Shown here: one piece after another, positions 42,756 to 51,667 of the stretch
Layout of the letters: the number at the start of each line of letters is the position of its first letter
Numbering within the stretch: the stretch's first letter is position 1
From: Pseudomonadota bacterium
GTDB taxonomy: Bacteria; Pseudomonadota; Gammaproteobacteria; Burkholderiales; Sulfuricellaceae
Direction of reading: 5' to 3'
Length of the DNA stretch: 64,000 nt
NCBI GenBank assembly: GCA_021801705.1
Contig: JAJYXP010000009.1
Span: forward strand, 33,309 to 97,308
Notes under the pieces: model-generated
What the model was told of the DNA's origin: nothing
The model's database searches: none
What the model saw: the letters and a program-made list of their open reading frames with translations, nothing else
Made by a program: the position numbers and the translations under genes

Positions 42756-43859
42756 CTAGATGATTTCCAGGTCGGCGCGCAACGCGCCCGCCGCCTTCAT
42801 CGCCTGAAGTATGGAAAGCAGATCCTGCGGCGTGGCGCCAACCGCATTCAGCGCCTTCACCACATCATTAAGCGATGCGCTGCCCGGCAACAACGCCAGC
42901 CCCCCTTTTTCCGCCTTGATCTCGATCTGCGCCTGCTGGGTCACCACCGTTTCCCCCTTGGAGAAGGGGGCAGGCTGGCTCACCCTGGGTTCGCTGGCAA
43001 TGGTCACGGTCAGGTTGCCGTGGGCGACGGCACAGGCATCCACCGTCACCGACTTGTTCATCACCACCGATCCGGTGCGCGCATTCATGATTACCCTGGC
43101 CAGGGACTCACCCGGATTCACCGACAGATTTTCCATCCGCGCCAGAAATGCGACACGATTATTGCTGTCGCGCGGCGCCAGCACCCTGATCACGCGGCCG
43201 TTCTCGGCATTGGCAGTGCCCTCGCCGAAAGTACGGTTAACGGAAGCGACCACCCGGCTGGCGGTAGTATAGTCGGAATCTTTCAGTTCAAGCGTAATAT
43301 AGTCGCCCTGGCCTAGTGGCATGTTCACGGCCCGCTCCACCGTAGCGCCATCGGCAATGCGGCCGACGCTCAACTGGTTCACTTGCGCACTGCTGCCCCC
43401 GGCCGCCGCGCCGGCACCGCCGACCAGAAGATTGCCCTGGGCCATGGCATAAACCTGGTTATCGGCGCCCTTGAGCGGCGTCATCAGCAGGGTGCCGCCG
43501 CGCAGGCTCTTGGCATTGCCGATGGAAGACACGGTGATGTCTATGGTCTGGCCCGGCTTGGCGAAAGGGGGAAGCGTAGATGTCACTGTCACCGCCGCCA
43601 CATTCTTCAGTTGCAGGCTGATGCCCGGGGGCAGATTCACGCCGAGCTGGCCGAGCATGCTGACCACGCTTTGCACCGTAAAGGGGGTTTGGGTAGTCTG
43701 GTCGCCGCTGCCATCCAGCCCCACCACCAGACCGTAGCCGATCAGTTGGTTGTTGCGCACGCCCTGGATCGTCGCCAAGTCCTTGATGCGTTCCGCCTGC
43801 GCAGGAAGCGCAATAAACACCGCCGCCACAAGCGCCATGATTTTTGAAGACATATTCAT
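42756..43859 (-). CDS. flgI: Flagellar P-ring protein FlgI
   Basis: A 367-residue protein with a Sec signal peptide cleaved near AQA-ERIKD and the family hallmark IQGVRNNQLIGYGLVVGLDGSGD just after it. It assembles the P ring around the rod in the peptidoglycan layer. GGGG stands five bases before the ATG at 43859; a second ATG at 43853 would also give a good signal peptide. The mature sequence ends with the usual LLSILQAMKAAGALRADLEI. An unusually long gap of 386 bases separates it from flgH. Confidence 0.96.
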   Translation of the reverse strand: MNMSSKIMALVAAVFIALPAQAERIKDLATIQGVRNNQLIGYGLVVGLDGSGDQTTQTPFTVQSVVSMLGQLGVNLPPGISLQLKNVAAVTVTSTLPPFAKPGQTIDITVSSIGNAKSLRGGTLLMTPLKGADNQVYAMAQGNLLVGGAGAAAGGSSAQVNQLSVGRIADGATVERAVNMPLGQGDYITLELKDSDYTTASRVVASVNRTFGEGTANAENGRVIRVLAPRDSNNRVAFLARMENLSVNPGESLARVIMNARTGSVVMNKSVTVDACAVAHGNLTVTIASEPRVSQPAPFSKGETVVTQQAQIEIKAEKGGLALLPGSASLNDVVKALNAVGATPQDLLSILQAMKAAGALRADLEII

Positions 43860-44245
43860 TTCAACCCCGCCTGACAGCAATCCAGAACGGACAGGAAAAT
43901 TGAGCGTATTCTGACATTTGTTTCACCCATCCGCTTATCGCCAAGCAATTCAACCCAACAACTGAAAAGCATGAAGCGTGCCAAATTATAACAAGCGCCA
44001 TTCACGCTTGCCTCCTCTCCCGCTTGTCTCGCCGTGGTCGCTGCGGAGCAGCGGGAATCCGGCGGGGACACTCCTTGCGGGTGCGGGAGAGGATTGAGGA
44101 GAGGGCTTCATGGCGAGGGACAATCCCGGTTAGAACGGGCTTTACAAATGCGAAGAAGAAAGTGCCGCGGCAAGAATTGCCGCAAGCGGCAAGATTATCT
44201 GTAAATTGCCCTTCGGCAGCAATTAGACAGTGGCAATAGCACCTA
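43860..44245. other. 386-base non-coding gap inside the flagellar operon
   Basis: No gene is visible here. It holds a long inverted repeat, CCTCTCCCGC (44014-44023) with GCGGGAGAGG (44083-44092), and a hairpin GCGGCAA-GAA-TTGCCGC (44167-44183) of which a related copy lies at 49647-49669. The gap lies between flgH and flgI, which are usually adjacent. It could contain an internal promoter or a mobile-repeat scar. Confidence 0.6.
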
Positions 44246-44959
44246 TCAGTACGGCAATACCGACAGGAAGAAACGCGTGAGCCAACCCATGGCTTGCGCG
44301 GAATCGACTTCCCCCCGGCCCTTGAACTCGATCCGCGCATCCGCCACCTGGCTGGAAGCCACCGAATTCGCCGATGAAATCGTGCTCGGATTCACCACCC
44401 CGGAGAAGCGCACATACTCCGTCCCTTCGTTGATACCCATCTGCTTCTCGCCACTGACCAGCAGATTGCCGTTCGGCAGCACATCGATGACCGTCACGGT
44501 GATCGTTCCCAGAAAATCATTCTTTTGCGCGCTATCCCCCTTGCCTTCGAATTTCTGGTCGCCTGAAGCGGTAACGCTGGTATCGAAATTCGCGGCACCG
44601 CCCAAAAGTCCAGCAACCCCCAGCTTCGATGGAGATGGCGTATAGCCCAGGATGGTGGGAGTTGCAGCAGTCTCGCTCACGCTGCTCTTGCGTCCGGCGG
44701 TGGAGCTGACGTTCTTGCTGGCGCTGGTTTTTTCAACGATGCTGATGGTAAGCACATCCCCGATGTTGCGCGCGCGGCGGTCCTCGAACAAGGGCCGGGC
44801 ATAGTTCGCCTGATAGATGGCTCCGTTCGAGGCGACACGCTCCGGCGCCGGCAACGGTCTCACACTCATCGGCTGGTGCACATTGGTAGACGGCACCGAG
44901 GAGCATCCCGCGAGGGCGACCAGAAGCATCAAGCCAAAATGGTTTCCGAATGTTTTCAT
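44246..44959 (-). CDS. flgH: Flagellar L-ring lipoprotein FlgH
   Basis: A 237-residue outer-membrane lipoprotein. The signal peptide ends in the lipobox LAGC (Cys19). Family motifs include NYARPLFEDRRARNIGDVLTI and the C-terminal EYVRFSGVVNPSTISSANSVASSQVADARIEF. It forms the L ring that guides the rod through the outer membrane. It is encoded 24 bases after flgG. Length is normal for the family. Confidence 0.96.
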   Translation of the reverse strand: MKTFGNHFGLMLLVALAGCSSVPSTNVHQPMSVRPLPAPERVASNGAIYQANYARPLFEDRRARNIGDVLTISIVEKTSASKNVSSTAGRKSSVSETAATPTILGYTPSPSKLGVAGLLGGAANFDTSVTASGDQKFEGKGDSAQKNDFLGTITVTVIDVLPNGNLLVSGEKQMGINEGTEYVRFSGVVNPSTISSANSVASSQVADARIEFKGRGEVDSAQAMGWLTRFFLSVLPY

Positions 44960-44983
44960 GACATCAATCCCCGACCGTCATCA

Positions 44984-45766
44984 TCACAACTGGGTCAACT
45001 TCTGCAGCATCTGGTCAGAAGTCGTGATCGCCTTGGAATTGATTTCATAGGCCCGCTGCGCCTGGATCATATTGACCAGTTCCTCCACCACGTTAACGTT
45101 GGAAGTTTCGACATAGTTCTGATTCAGAACACCCAGACCGTTCGTGCCGGGCGTGTTAGCCGATGGCGTGCCGGAAGCCGCCGTTTCCTGGAACAGATTT
45201 TCGCCGATGTTCTGTAATCCCGCCGGATTGATAAAGCCCGCCAGTTGCAGGCTGCCAACCTGGGTCGGCGAGGTCGAACCGGTCTGCGTCACCGATACCG
45301 TGCCGTCCTTGGCAATGGTCACGCTCAACGCATCGGAGGGAATGGTGATTGCCGGCTGCACCGCATAACCGCTGGATGTGACCAACTGCCCCTGGCTGTC
45401 GACCTGAAACGAACCATCCCGCGTATAGGATGTAGTACCGTCCGGCATCAGGATCTGGAAAAATCCTTTGCCGTTGATGGCCACGTCCAGGCTGTTGCCG
45501 GTTTGCTGGAGATTGCCTTGGGTAAAAATTTTTTCCGTCGCCACCGGGCGCACGCCGGTGCCGAGCTGCATTCCGGTGGGAAGCTGGGTCTGCTGCGAGG
45601 ATTGGGCGCCCGGCTGACGCAGCGTCTGATAGAGCAAGTCCTCGAATACCGGCCGGGAGCGCTTGAAACCGTTGGTGCTGACGTTTGCCAGGTTGTTGGA
45701 AATCACGTCGATATTGGTCTGCTGAGCATCCAGGCCGGTCTTGGCAATCCACAGGGAGCGAATCAT
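44984..45766 (-). CDS. flgG: Flagellar distal rod protein FlgG
   Basis: A 260-residue rod protein, exactly the common length. The N-terminal motif [26 protein letters not shown] and the C-terminal [23 protein letters not shown] are conserved, and form the coiled-coil core of the distal rod. It is 13 bases from flgF. No anomaly seen. Confidence 0.97.
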   Translation of the reverse strand: MIRSLWIAKTGLDAQQTNIDVISNNLANVSTNGFKRSRPVFEDLLYQTLRQPGAQSSQQTQLPTGMQLGTGVRPVATEKIFTQGNLQQTGNSLDVAINGKGFFQILMPDGTTSYTRDGSFQVDSQGQLVTSSGYAVQPAITIPSDALSVTIAKDGTVSVTQTGSTSPTQVGSLQLAGFINPAGLQNIGENLFQETAASGTPSANTPGTNGLGVLNQNYVETSNVNVVEELVNMIQAQRAYEINSKAITTSDQMLQKLTQL

Positions 45767-45779
45767 GGTTGATTTATCC

Positions 45780-46523
45780 TTATCCGTTCATGTTCATAAT
45801 TTGGGCTGCCTGGCGCGCGTTGTTCTCCGCGTTTTGCAACAGCTTCACCTGCATGTCGTACTGCCGCGCCAGGCTGATCATGCTGACCAGCGCATCGACC
45901 GCGTTGACATTGCTGGTTTCCAGTGATTTTTGCGCCAGCGCCACGTTGGCGTCCGCCGGGGCAGGCATGCCGCTTTTCAGGCGGAACAGGCCGTCGCCGC
46001 TTTTGACCAGATCCGCTTCCGGCGGGTTGACCAGCTTGATACGGCCGACCACCGCAACCGTGTTGGGACTTTGCCCCATCGGGATGATCGAGACGGTGCC
46101 GTCCTTGGCAATCGTGACTTCCGCATCGGGCGGGACCGCAAGCGGTCCGCCGTCCCCCATCACCATCAAGCCGTTGCGGGTTTGCAGCAGGCCGTTGGCG
46201 CCTACCAGCAAACTGCCGTTGCGGGTATAGGCTTCGCTGCCGTCCGCCCCTTGAACTGCTATCCACCCCTTGCCCTGCACTGCCACGTCCAGGTCGCGAT
46301 CGGTATTCTGGATCGCACCGGTTGAAAGATCCGCCCCAGTGGTCGAATCCACGACGAAGGTGCGCGTCTGCGCACCTTCACCCAGCACCGGCAAGGCACG
46401 GAATGAATTGACCTCCGCCTTGTAGCCGGTCGTGGAAGCATTTGCCAGGTTGTGCGCCACCTGCGCCTGCTGGAGCATGGTGTGCTTGGCGCCATTCATC
46501 GCGATGTAGATCAGACGATCCAT
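45780..46523 (-). CDS. flgF: Flagellar proximal rod protein FlgF
   Basis: A 247-residue protein beginning [20 protein letters not shown], with the rod motif [15 protein letters not shown] and the C-terminal [20 protein letters not shown]. It is part of the proximal rod. It is separated from flgE by 70 bases that hold a short CTGAGTG heptad element, so the element lies between two genes that are normally tightly spaced. Confidence 0.96.
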   Translation of the reverse strand: MDRLIYIAMNGAKHTMLQQAQVAHNLANASTTGYKAEVNSFRALPVLGEGAQTRTFVVDSTTGADLSTGAIQNTDRDLDVAVQGKGWIAVQGADGSEAYTRNGSLLVGANGLLQTRNGLMVMGDGGPLAVPPDAEVTIAKDGTVSIIPMGQSPNTVAVVGRIKLVNPPEADLVKSGDGLFRLKSGMPAPADANVALAQKSLETSNVNAVDALVSMISLARQYDMQVKLLQNAENNARQAAQIMNMNG

Positions 46524-46539
46524 AATCGAGTCCTATGTG

Positions 46540-46589
46540 CTGAGTGCTGAGTGCTGAGTGGTTTACTCAGGACTTTCAACTCAGGACTG
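46540..46589. repeat. Heptad (CTGAGTG) element between flgE and flgF
   Basis: Three exact CTGAGTG units (46540-46560) are followed by ACTCAGGACTTTCAACTCAGGACTG. The order is the same as at 49467-49645, though with fewer units, which suggests that copies of one element differ in heptad number. Confidence 0.88.
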
Positions 46590-46593
46590 CTTA

Positions 46594-47895
46594 TTATCTA
46601 AGGTTGACCAGGGTCTGCAGCACCGCATCCTGGGTCTTGATGGTCTGGGCGTTGGCCTGGTACACCCGCTGCGCGGTAATCATGTTCACCAGTTCCGCCG
46701 TCAAGTCGACGTTGGAGTCTTCCACCGCCGAAGCCTGCAATACCCCCAGACTACCCGTCCCGGGCACACCGGCCACGGGAACCGCGTTACCCGAAGCGGA
46801 GGTCTCGGCCCACTGGTTGTTTCCCAGGGGTTGCAAGCCTTGCGGATTCTGGAAATTGGTTACCGTAACCTGGCCCAAATCTTTCGACTGGCCATTCGTG
46901 TAACGACCCTTGATAAATCCGTCCGAGCCAATTGCAATGCCGGTTAGTTTGCCCGAAGAATAGCCGTCCTGGCTGAGTGCATTCACCCCGAAGCTCGCAC
47001 CGTACTGGCTCGTGCCGGCAAAGCTGACCGGAAAGACTATAGCCGCGCCAGACAGGGTAATAAAGTTGGCGGGCGTACCGACCCCTGGCGCCGCCGGCAC
47101 GGTCAGGCTGGCCACCGTGCCTCCGGAAAGTATCGTGCCATTGGTATTAAATACCAGTTGAGTCACCGCTACCGTCTGGTTTGCGGGGTTGGGAACACTG
47201 ACAGTGTTCCCCAGAGGATTTGTAACGGTGCTATAAACGTCCCAGGTATTTGTAGCCGATTTTTTGAAATACAGGGTTTGGCTGTACGGGTTACCTTGCG
47301 AGTCATAAATCGCCAGCGACGTGGATTGATTGAAAGTGCTTGGATCCTGGTAATTAAAAGGTGCGGCAATAATGGAGTTACGGGAATCCAGGTTTAACTG
47401 TGCGCTGATACCCTGGTTGGTTGTGGCGGTCCCTGTGGCGAGAGGGGGCTGGTCGCCTGTATCAAGCTTCAAAGGGGCCGGGGTGCTGGTGTTGATGACG
47501 CCCGTTATGGGGTCCAGCGCAAATCCCGTAAGCTGCAGTCCGCGCGAGTCGACAATGTAATTGTTCTTGTCAACCTGGAATTGGCCGTTGCGGGTGTAGC
47601 TGATCGCCCCATTCTGGCTCATCCGGAAAAAGCCCTTGCCATTGATCGCCACGTCCATGGGATTGTTGCTGGCCGTGATATTTCCCTGGGTGAACTGCTG
47701 CGTCACCGCCGCCACCTGGGTGCCCAAACCGATATTGGTGGAGCCTGCGCCAGACAAAGACGCCGCATAAACATCCGAAAATTCGGCGCGTGACTGCTTG
47801 TACCCAATAGTGTTGGTGTTGGCCACGTTATTGCCGATCACGTCCAGGCTCTTGGAAGCCGCGTTCAGACCGCTTAATCCCTGTTGAAAGCTCAT
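46594..47895 (-). CDS. flgE: Flagellar hook protein FlgE
   Basis: A 433-residue hook subunit with N-terminal motif MSFQQGLSGLNAASKSLDVI and NNVANTNTIGYKQSRAEFSDVYA, and the C-terminal VDLTAELVNMITAQRVYQANAQTIKTQD. Domains between them are glycine/threonine-rich beta structures exposed on the hook. It is encoded 12 bases after flgD, whose product caps the growing hook. Length is within the normal range. Confidence 0.97.
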   Translation of the reverse strand: MSFQQGLSGLNAASKSLDVIGNNVANTNTIGYKQSRAEFSDVYAASLSGAGSTNIGLGTQVAAVTQQFTQGNITASNNPMDVAINGKGFFRMSQNGAISYTRNGQFQVDKNNYIVDSRGLQLTGFALDPITGVINTSTPAPLKLDTGDQPPLATGTATTNQGISAQLNLDSRNSIIAAPFNYQDPSTFNQSTSLAIYDSQGNPYSQTLYFKKSATNTWDVYSTVTNPLGNTVSVPNPANQTVAVTQLVFNTNGTILSGGTVASLTVPAAPGVGTPANFITLSGAAIVFPVSFAGTSQYGASFGVNALSQDGYSSGKLTGIAIGSDGFIKGRYTNGQSKDLGQVTVTNFQNPQGLQPLGNNQWAETSASGNAVPVAGVPGTGSLGVLQASAVEDSNVDLTAELVNMITAQRVYQANAQTIKTQDAVLQTLVNLR

Positions 47896-47907
47896 GATTT
47901 ACCCCGC

Positions 47908-48567
47908 CTAAAAGATCTGCTTAACCGTGGTGACATCCAGACTGCCCAGCACATCGGTATTAAGCGTCACCCCTGAGCTCCCCAGAGAAACGCTGCCCAC
48001 CTTGCCGAGGGCAAGCCTCTCTGCTGCCACACTCTGCCCGCCCTGCGTCGCACTCACTTTAAAGGCATACGCGCCGTTGGCCGCATTGGCGCCGCTATCG
48101 GTCACCCCGTCCCACTGGAACATGACCACGCCAGCCTGCTGCGCGCCCAAATCCATGCTGTGCAGCGTATTGCCCGCTGCACCTTTGATTGTAACGATAG
48201 CGTGATCCACTGGTTGCTTCAGTTCAAAGCCGCCGGCAGCGGCGCCATTCTGCAACAATAAACTGGAACCGGGCGCCAGCACACTGTGCCCTATCATGCC
48301 GGCCGCCTGCAGCGACTGGCTCGACATAAAGCTGCTCGACATCGCTTGCAGTGTCGTATTCAACTTCTCGATCCCGCTGACCGTGCTCAGTTGCGCCATT
48401 TGCGAAGTTACCTGGGCATTGTCCAGGGGATTGAGCGGGTCCTGATTTTTCATCTGGGTAACCAGCAATTTCAGGAAACGGTCTTCGGATTCCTGGGTTG
48501 CAGATTTGGTGGCGGCGCCTGTCGTGGCCGACCCTGTCACTCCACTGATATCCTGAATCGCACTCAT
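47908..48567 (-). CDS. flgD: Flagellar hook-capping scaffold protein FlgD
   Basis: A 219-residue protein. The conserved N-terminal part (FLKLLVTQMKNQDPLNPLDNAQVTSQMAQLSTVSGIE) is the FlgD signature, and the C-terminal half carries the FlgD Ig-like/tudor-like domains (about 90-215). It caps the hook during polymerisation of FlgE. It is 22 bases downstream of flgC. Confidence 0.96.
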   Translation of the reverse strand: MSAIQDISGVTGSATTGAATKSATQESEDRFLKLLVTQMKNQDPLNPLDNAQVTSQMAQLSTVSGIEKLNTTLQAMSSSFMSSQSLQAAGMIGHSVLAPGSSLLLQNGAAAGGFELKQPVDHAIVTIKGAAGNTLHSMDLGAQQAGVVMFQWDGVTDSGANAANGAYAFKVSATQGGQSVAAERLALGKVGSVSLGSSGVTLNTDVLGSLDVTTVKQIF

Positions 48568-48589
48568 CTAACTCTCCTCAAACTGGTAT

Positions 48590-49000
48590 TTATTGACCCA
48601 AGGCAAGGGTTTTCAAAAGCAGCGTCTTCGCCGTATTCATCATGTCCGCGTTGTTCTGGTACGAACGCGAGGCCGAAATCATGTTGACCATTTCCTCCAC
48701 CACGTTGACGTTGGGCATGGCGACATAGCCCTGGCTGTCCGCCAGCGGGTGCTTCGGGTCGTACACCATTTTCAGCGGGGAAGGATCCTCGACTACCCCG
48801 GCCACTTTCACGCCGGCCGTTCCGGAACCGCTGCCGCCAAGTGGCGAGGTGGTAAACACGATTTGTTTCGCGCGGTAGGGCTGGCCGGTGGAACTGGTGG
48901 CACTGTCCGCATTGGCAAGATTGCTCGCCACCACGTTGAGGCGCTGCGATTGCGCCGCCATGGCAGAGCCTGCGATGCTAAAAACATTAAACATGGACAT
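48590..49000 (-). CDS. flgC: Flagellar proximal rod protein FlgC
   Basis: A 136-residue rod protein with [31 protein letters not shown] at the N terminus and [27 protein letters not shown] at the C terminus. Its start codon shares one base with the flgB stop (TAATG), so the two are translationally coupled. Confidence 0.97.
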   Translation of the reverse strand: MSMFNVFSIAGSAMAAQSQRLNVVASNLANADSATSSTGQPYRAKQIVFTTSPLGGSGSGTAGVKVAGVVEDPSPLKMVYDPKHPLADSQGYVAMPNVNVVEEMVNMISASRSYQNNADMMNTAKTLLLKTLALGQ

Positions 49001-49404
49001 TATTCACCTCGAATCGCTGCGAGCATGGTTTTCATTTTGCCGCTGATGTGATCCAACACAAACTGATAATGAATGGCGTTGTCGGCAAACTGCGCCCGCT
49101 CCACGTCCATGTCCACAGTATTGCCGTCGATGCTGGGTTGAACCGGGGTACGGTAAAGCGCTTGCGCATTCAACATGCCGCCAGCAGCCTGCAAGTGATT
49201 GGCCGATGTCGCAGCCATGCCCAGCCGGCCCGCCTGCACGCCCTGGGCGCGCTGCAATTCCTTGGCGAAGTCGATATCACGCGCCTTGTAATTGGGGGTA
49301 TCCGCATTGGCAATATTCGACGCCAGAATCTGTTGGCGGTATGCACGCAAATTCAGGGCGTCCTGCATGAACTTGAACTCGTTGTTTTTGATGCCACCGA
49401 TCAC
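49000..49404 (-). CDS. flgB: Flagellar proximal rod protein FlgB
   Basis: A 134-residue rod protein with the FlgB signature ([35 protein letters not shown]). The start is GTG at 49404, preceded by GGGGAAA. It is the first gene of the operon flgBCDEFGHIJKL. A sigma-54 type promoter candidate stands 39-54 bases upstream. Confidence 0.96.
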   Translation of the reverse strand: MIGGIKNNEFKFMQDALNLRAYRQQILASNIANADTPNYKARDIDFAKELQRAQGVQAGRLGMAATSANHLQAAGGMLNAQALYRTPVQPSIDGNTVDMDVERAQFADNAIHYQFVLDHISGKMKTMLAAIRGE

Positions 49405-49442
49405 TTTGTCTTTCCCCGATCCAATTTACTTGGATTGAAAAA

Positions 49443-49458
49443 AGCACAAAGCATGCCA
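49443..49458 (-). promoter_or_regulatory. Putative sigma-54 promoter of the flgB operon
   Basis: The minus strand reads TGGCATG-CTTT-GTGCT, which keeps GG-N10-GC and matches the -24/-12 consensus TGGCACG-N4-TTGCW at all but two positions. Transcription would start near 49431, about 27 bases before the flgB GTG. Sigma-54 control of early or middle flagellar operons is known in many proteobacteria. The heptad array begins nine bases further upstream. Confidence 0.65.
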
Positions 49459-49466
49459 TGTCCCAT

Positions 49467-49604
49467 CTGAGTGCTGAGTGCTGAGTGCTGAGTGCTGAGT
49501 GCTGAGTGCTGAGTGCTGAGTGCTGAGTGCTGAGTGCTGAGTGCTGAGTGCTGAGTGCTGAGTGCTGAGTGCTGAGTGCTGAGTGCTGAGTGCTGAGTGC
49601 TGAG
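49467..49604. repeat. Tandem CTGAGTG heptanucleotide array
   Basis: Nineteen exact copies of CTGAGTG (49467-49599) and a partial twentieth. After it come the blocks ACTCAGGACTTTCCACCC and AACTCAGGACC, as in the other copies of this family. The array is long and perfect, so it should be prone to slippage. It ends nine bases upstream of the sigma-54 box of flgB, where an enhancer-binding activator would approach. Confidence 0.97.
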
Positions 49605-49646
49605 CATGACTACTCAGGACTTTCCACCCAGAACTCAGGACCGAAT

Positions 49647-49669
49647 CGAGCGGCAAGAATTGCCGCTCG
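49647..49669. repeat. Perfect hairpin CGAGCGGCAA/TTGCCGCTCG
   Basis: A 10-base perfect stem with loop GAA. The core GCGGCAA-GAA-TTGCCGC recurs at 44167-44183. It is located just after the end of the diguanylate cyclase gene and may be its transcript-end structure, although no U-run follows on either strand. Confidence 0.65.
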
Positions 49670-49707
49670 CGGCAAAATTGTCCCGCAGAAGATTAAATGG
49701 GGGGAAG

Positions 49708-51516
49708 CTATTCCGCGGTAAACACCCGGTTGCGGCCGGCCGCTTTTGCCTGATAGAGCGCCTTGTCAGCGCGCGCGATGACCGCATCGGCGGTTTCTTC
49801 CGGCATACGCAGGGCGACCCCGGCACTGAAGGTGATCAGTACTTTCTCATTGTTGTGCAGGAAAAATTTCTTGGTCAGGGCGCGTTGTAGCCGCGTCATG
49901 GTTTGCACGCCCGCCTCAACATCCGACTCCGGCAAAACAATGACAAACTCCTCGCCGCCAAAACGGGCAATGACGTCTGTAGGGCGCAGCGTTTCTTTAA
50001 CGACGCGCACCAGATGAATCAGCGCCTCGTCGCCAGCATCGTGGCCATAAGTGTCGTTGAGACGCTTGAAGTAATCGATGTCTAGCAGCCCGATACAAAG
50101 GGGAGTTTTGTATCGTTCGGAACGCGCGAACTCACGCGCGAAGGCATCATCCATGCCACGCCGGTTAAGTGTCCCGGTCAGATGATCTTCATGCACCAGG
50201 CGGGTAGTCTTGTCGAGTTCAGCCTCCAGCTCTTTAACTTTGAGCTCGGCGGCCTCAACGCGCTTGCGAGTTTCTTCCATCTCATCGCGGGATCGCTGCA
50301 TATCGAGCTGCATTCCCTTTGTGTCGCTCATCAAGCCGCCAAGGATCCGGTTCAACTGATTGATATCCTCGGTCTTGCTGATCTGTTCAGCATAAGCCCC
50401 AATCTTGGCGTGATATTCAGAGGTAGTGGAAGACATCTCTCCCAGACGGTCGATAAATGACGAAACCATCTGTTTCAGGGTGCTTTTTGCCTCATTCAGG
50501 CCCTGTTTGAGCGCCCCTTGCTTAAAGATCAACTCCTTGAAACTGCGCTCCACATCGTAGATGACGCGAGGATTAAGCGGCTGCGAAATTATTTCCTGAA
50601 CAATGGCAATCTGGCCATGCAGCCACTGATCATCCAGGGAGAGCTCGCTGATATTGTCCACCAGAAGCTTCAGCAACTTCAGCAGCCCATCCATGATCAC
50701 CGCATCGGATTCTCCTCGCAGTTCGAGATTGATCCAGAATTTCTTGAGCATTTTTGACAGCTTATCCAGCGCTGCCACGCTCTCCGACGCGCGCGCCATA
50801 ACCGCCAGTTGATTCGCTTCCCCTGCAAGCGCGGGGAACTGCGTAAGTCGCGGCACAATGCCGACTTCCAGGGTTTGGGCAAGCATTTCCCGCAGCAAGC
50901 CAAAATTTTCCTTCGAAAGAAAAATCGCGTTGACTGCAAGCAACTGCGCTTCCGAAGTAGGCCTTGGCCCTTGTGCCGGCGCCACCGCGCCTTCAGCGCC
51001 GACCTCCTCGTCCAGCATGTCCCCCGCTTGCCCAGCCTGGTTTCCGGCCCACCCTTTCACCAGAGCCTGAAGTTTTTGATGCAAGACCGCGGAATCCGAA
51101 GCAAAATTAATCAACACACGCTCCAGAACTTCTTTCTTCCTGGCCACCGGAAGCCCGCTTTGCTTGAGATCCCACTGCTTCAGCAGATCCCGTATCAAAT
51201 CGGCCCATGAGGCTTTCTCGCCATCCTGTTTGCCCCAGAGACTTGAAAAGCCGGATTCGACCCCCTTCCAATCACCTTCGGCAATGGCTTTATCAAGCAG
51301 CGACACCGTTTTTTTCAACTCTGGATTTTTTTTGGCTACTCCGCGCAAAACGTTCTGCAACGCTTTGCTCGCCTCATGATTGTTAATGGCAGAAGGCTTG
51401 CCGGATATTTCGCTGTAAATTTTTTGGTAGTTTTCGGGCGTCGGCGCAACGCGCTGCGCTACCAGGCGTTTAAAAGTTTCGCGCGCAATTTCAGTGGGAT
51501 TGGCAAAAGCCGGCAT
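49708..51516 (-). CDS. Diguanylate cyclase with long helical N-terminal region
   Basis: A 602-residue cytoplasmic protein. Residues 1-420 are almost wholly helical with no recognised sensor domain; a strong coiled coil lies at about 375-435. The C-terminal GGDEF domain (435-600) has GGEEF and an I-site RPTD five residues before it, so an active cyclase under product control is expected. It lies between the flgB operon and flgA and reads toward flgB. Its placement suggests a role in linking c-di-GMP to flagellar assembly or motility. Its N-terminal motif IARETFKRLVAQRVAPTPENYQKIY is seen in a family of betaproteobacterial cyclases. Confidence 0.92.
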   Translation of the reverse strand: MPAFANPTEIARETFKRLVAQRVAPTPENYQKIYSEISGKPSAINNHEASKALQNVLRGVAKKNPELKKTVSLLDKAIAEGDWKGVESGFSSLWGKQDGEKASWADLIRDLLKQWDLKQSGLPVARKKEVLERVLINFASDSAVLHQKLQALVKGWAGNQAGQAGDMLDEEVGAEGAVAPAQGPRPTSEAQLLAVNAIFLSKENFGLLREMLAQTLEVGIVPRLTQFPALAGEANQLAVMARASESVAALDKLSKMLKKFWINLELRGESDAVIMDGLLKLLKLLVDNISELSLDDQWLHGQIAIVQEIISQPLNPRVIYDVERSFKELIFKQGALKQGLNEAKSTLKQMVSSFIDRLGEMSSTTSEYHAKIGAYAEQISKTEDINQLNRILGGLMSDTKGMQLDMQRSRDEMEETRKRVEAAELKVKELEAELDKTTRLVHEDHLTGTLNRRGMDDAFAREFARSERYKTPLCIGLLDIDYFKRLNDTYGHDAGDEALIHLVRVVKETLRPTDVIARFGGEEFVIVLPESDVEAGVQTMTRLQRALTKKFFLHNNEKVLITFSAGVALRMPEETADAVIARADKALYQAKAAGRNRVFTAE

Positions 51517-51667
51517 GGTAGGAAGGTCATCAGGTATTTCTTGGTAAAAAACAGCCCCACCTCAATGGAAACTGACATGAATCATGATAGCACTCGCGAT
51601 ATCCCGCTTCAATCGATACCCCATTTCGAGTTACAATTCACATGAATCACCACCAATCCGTAAGCCC

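Noticed and set aside
49467..49604. CRISPR array
   Set aside because: Seven-base units without spacers and no cas genes nearby; it is a simple tandem repeat.
49401..49656. Small open frames with STQHSAL repeats over the heptad array
   Set aside because: They exist only because a 7-base repeat free of stop codons is open in all frames; no start context or family.
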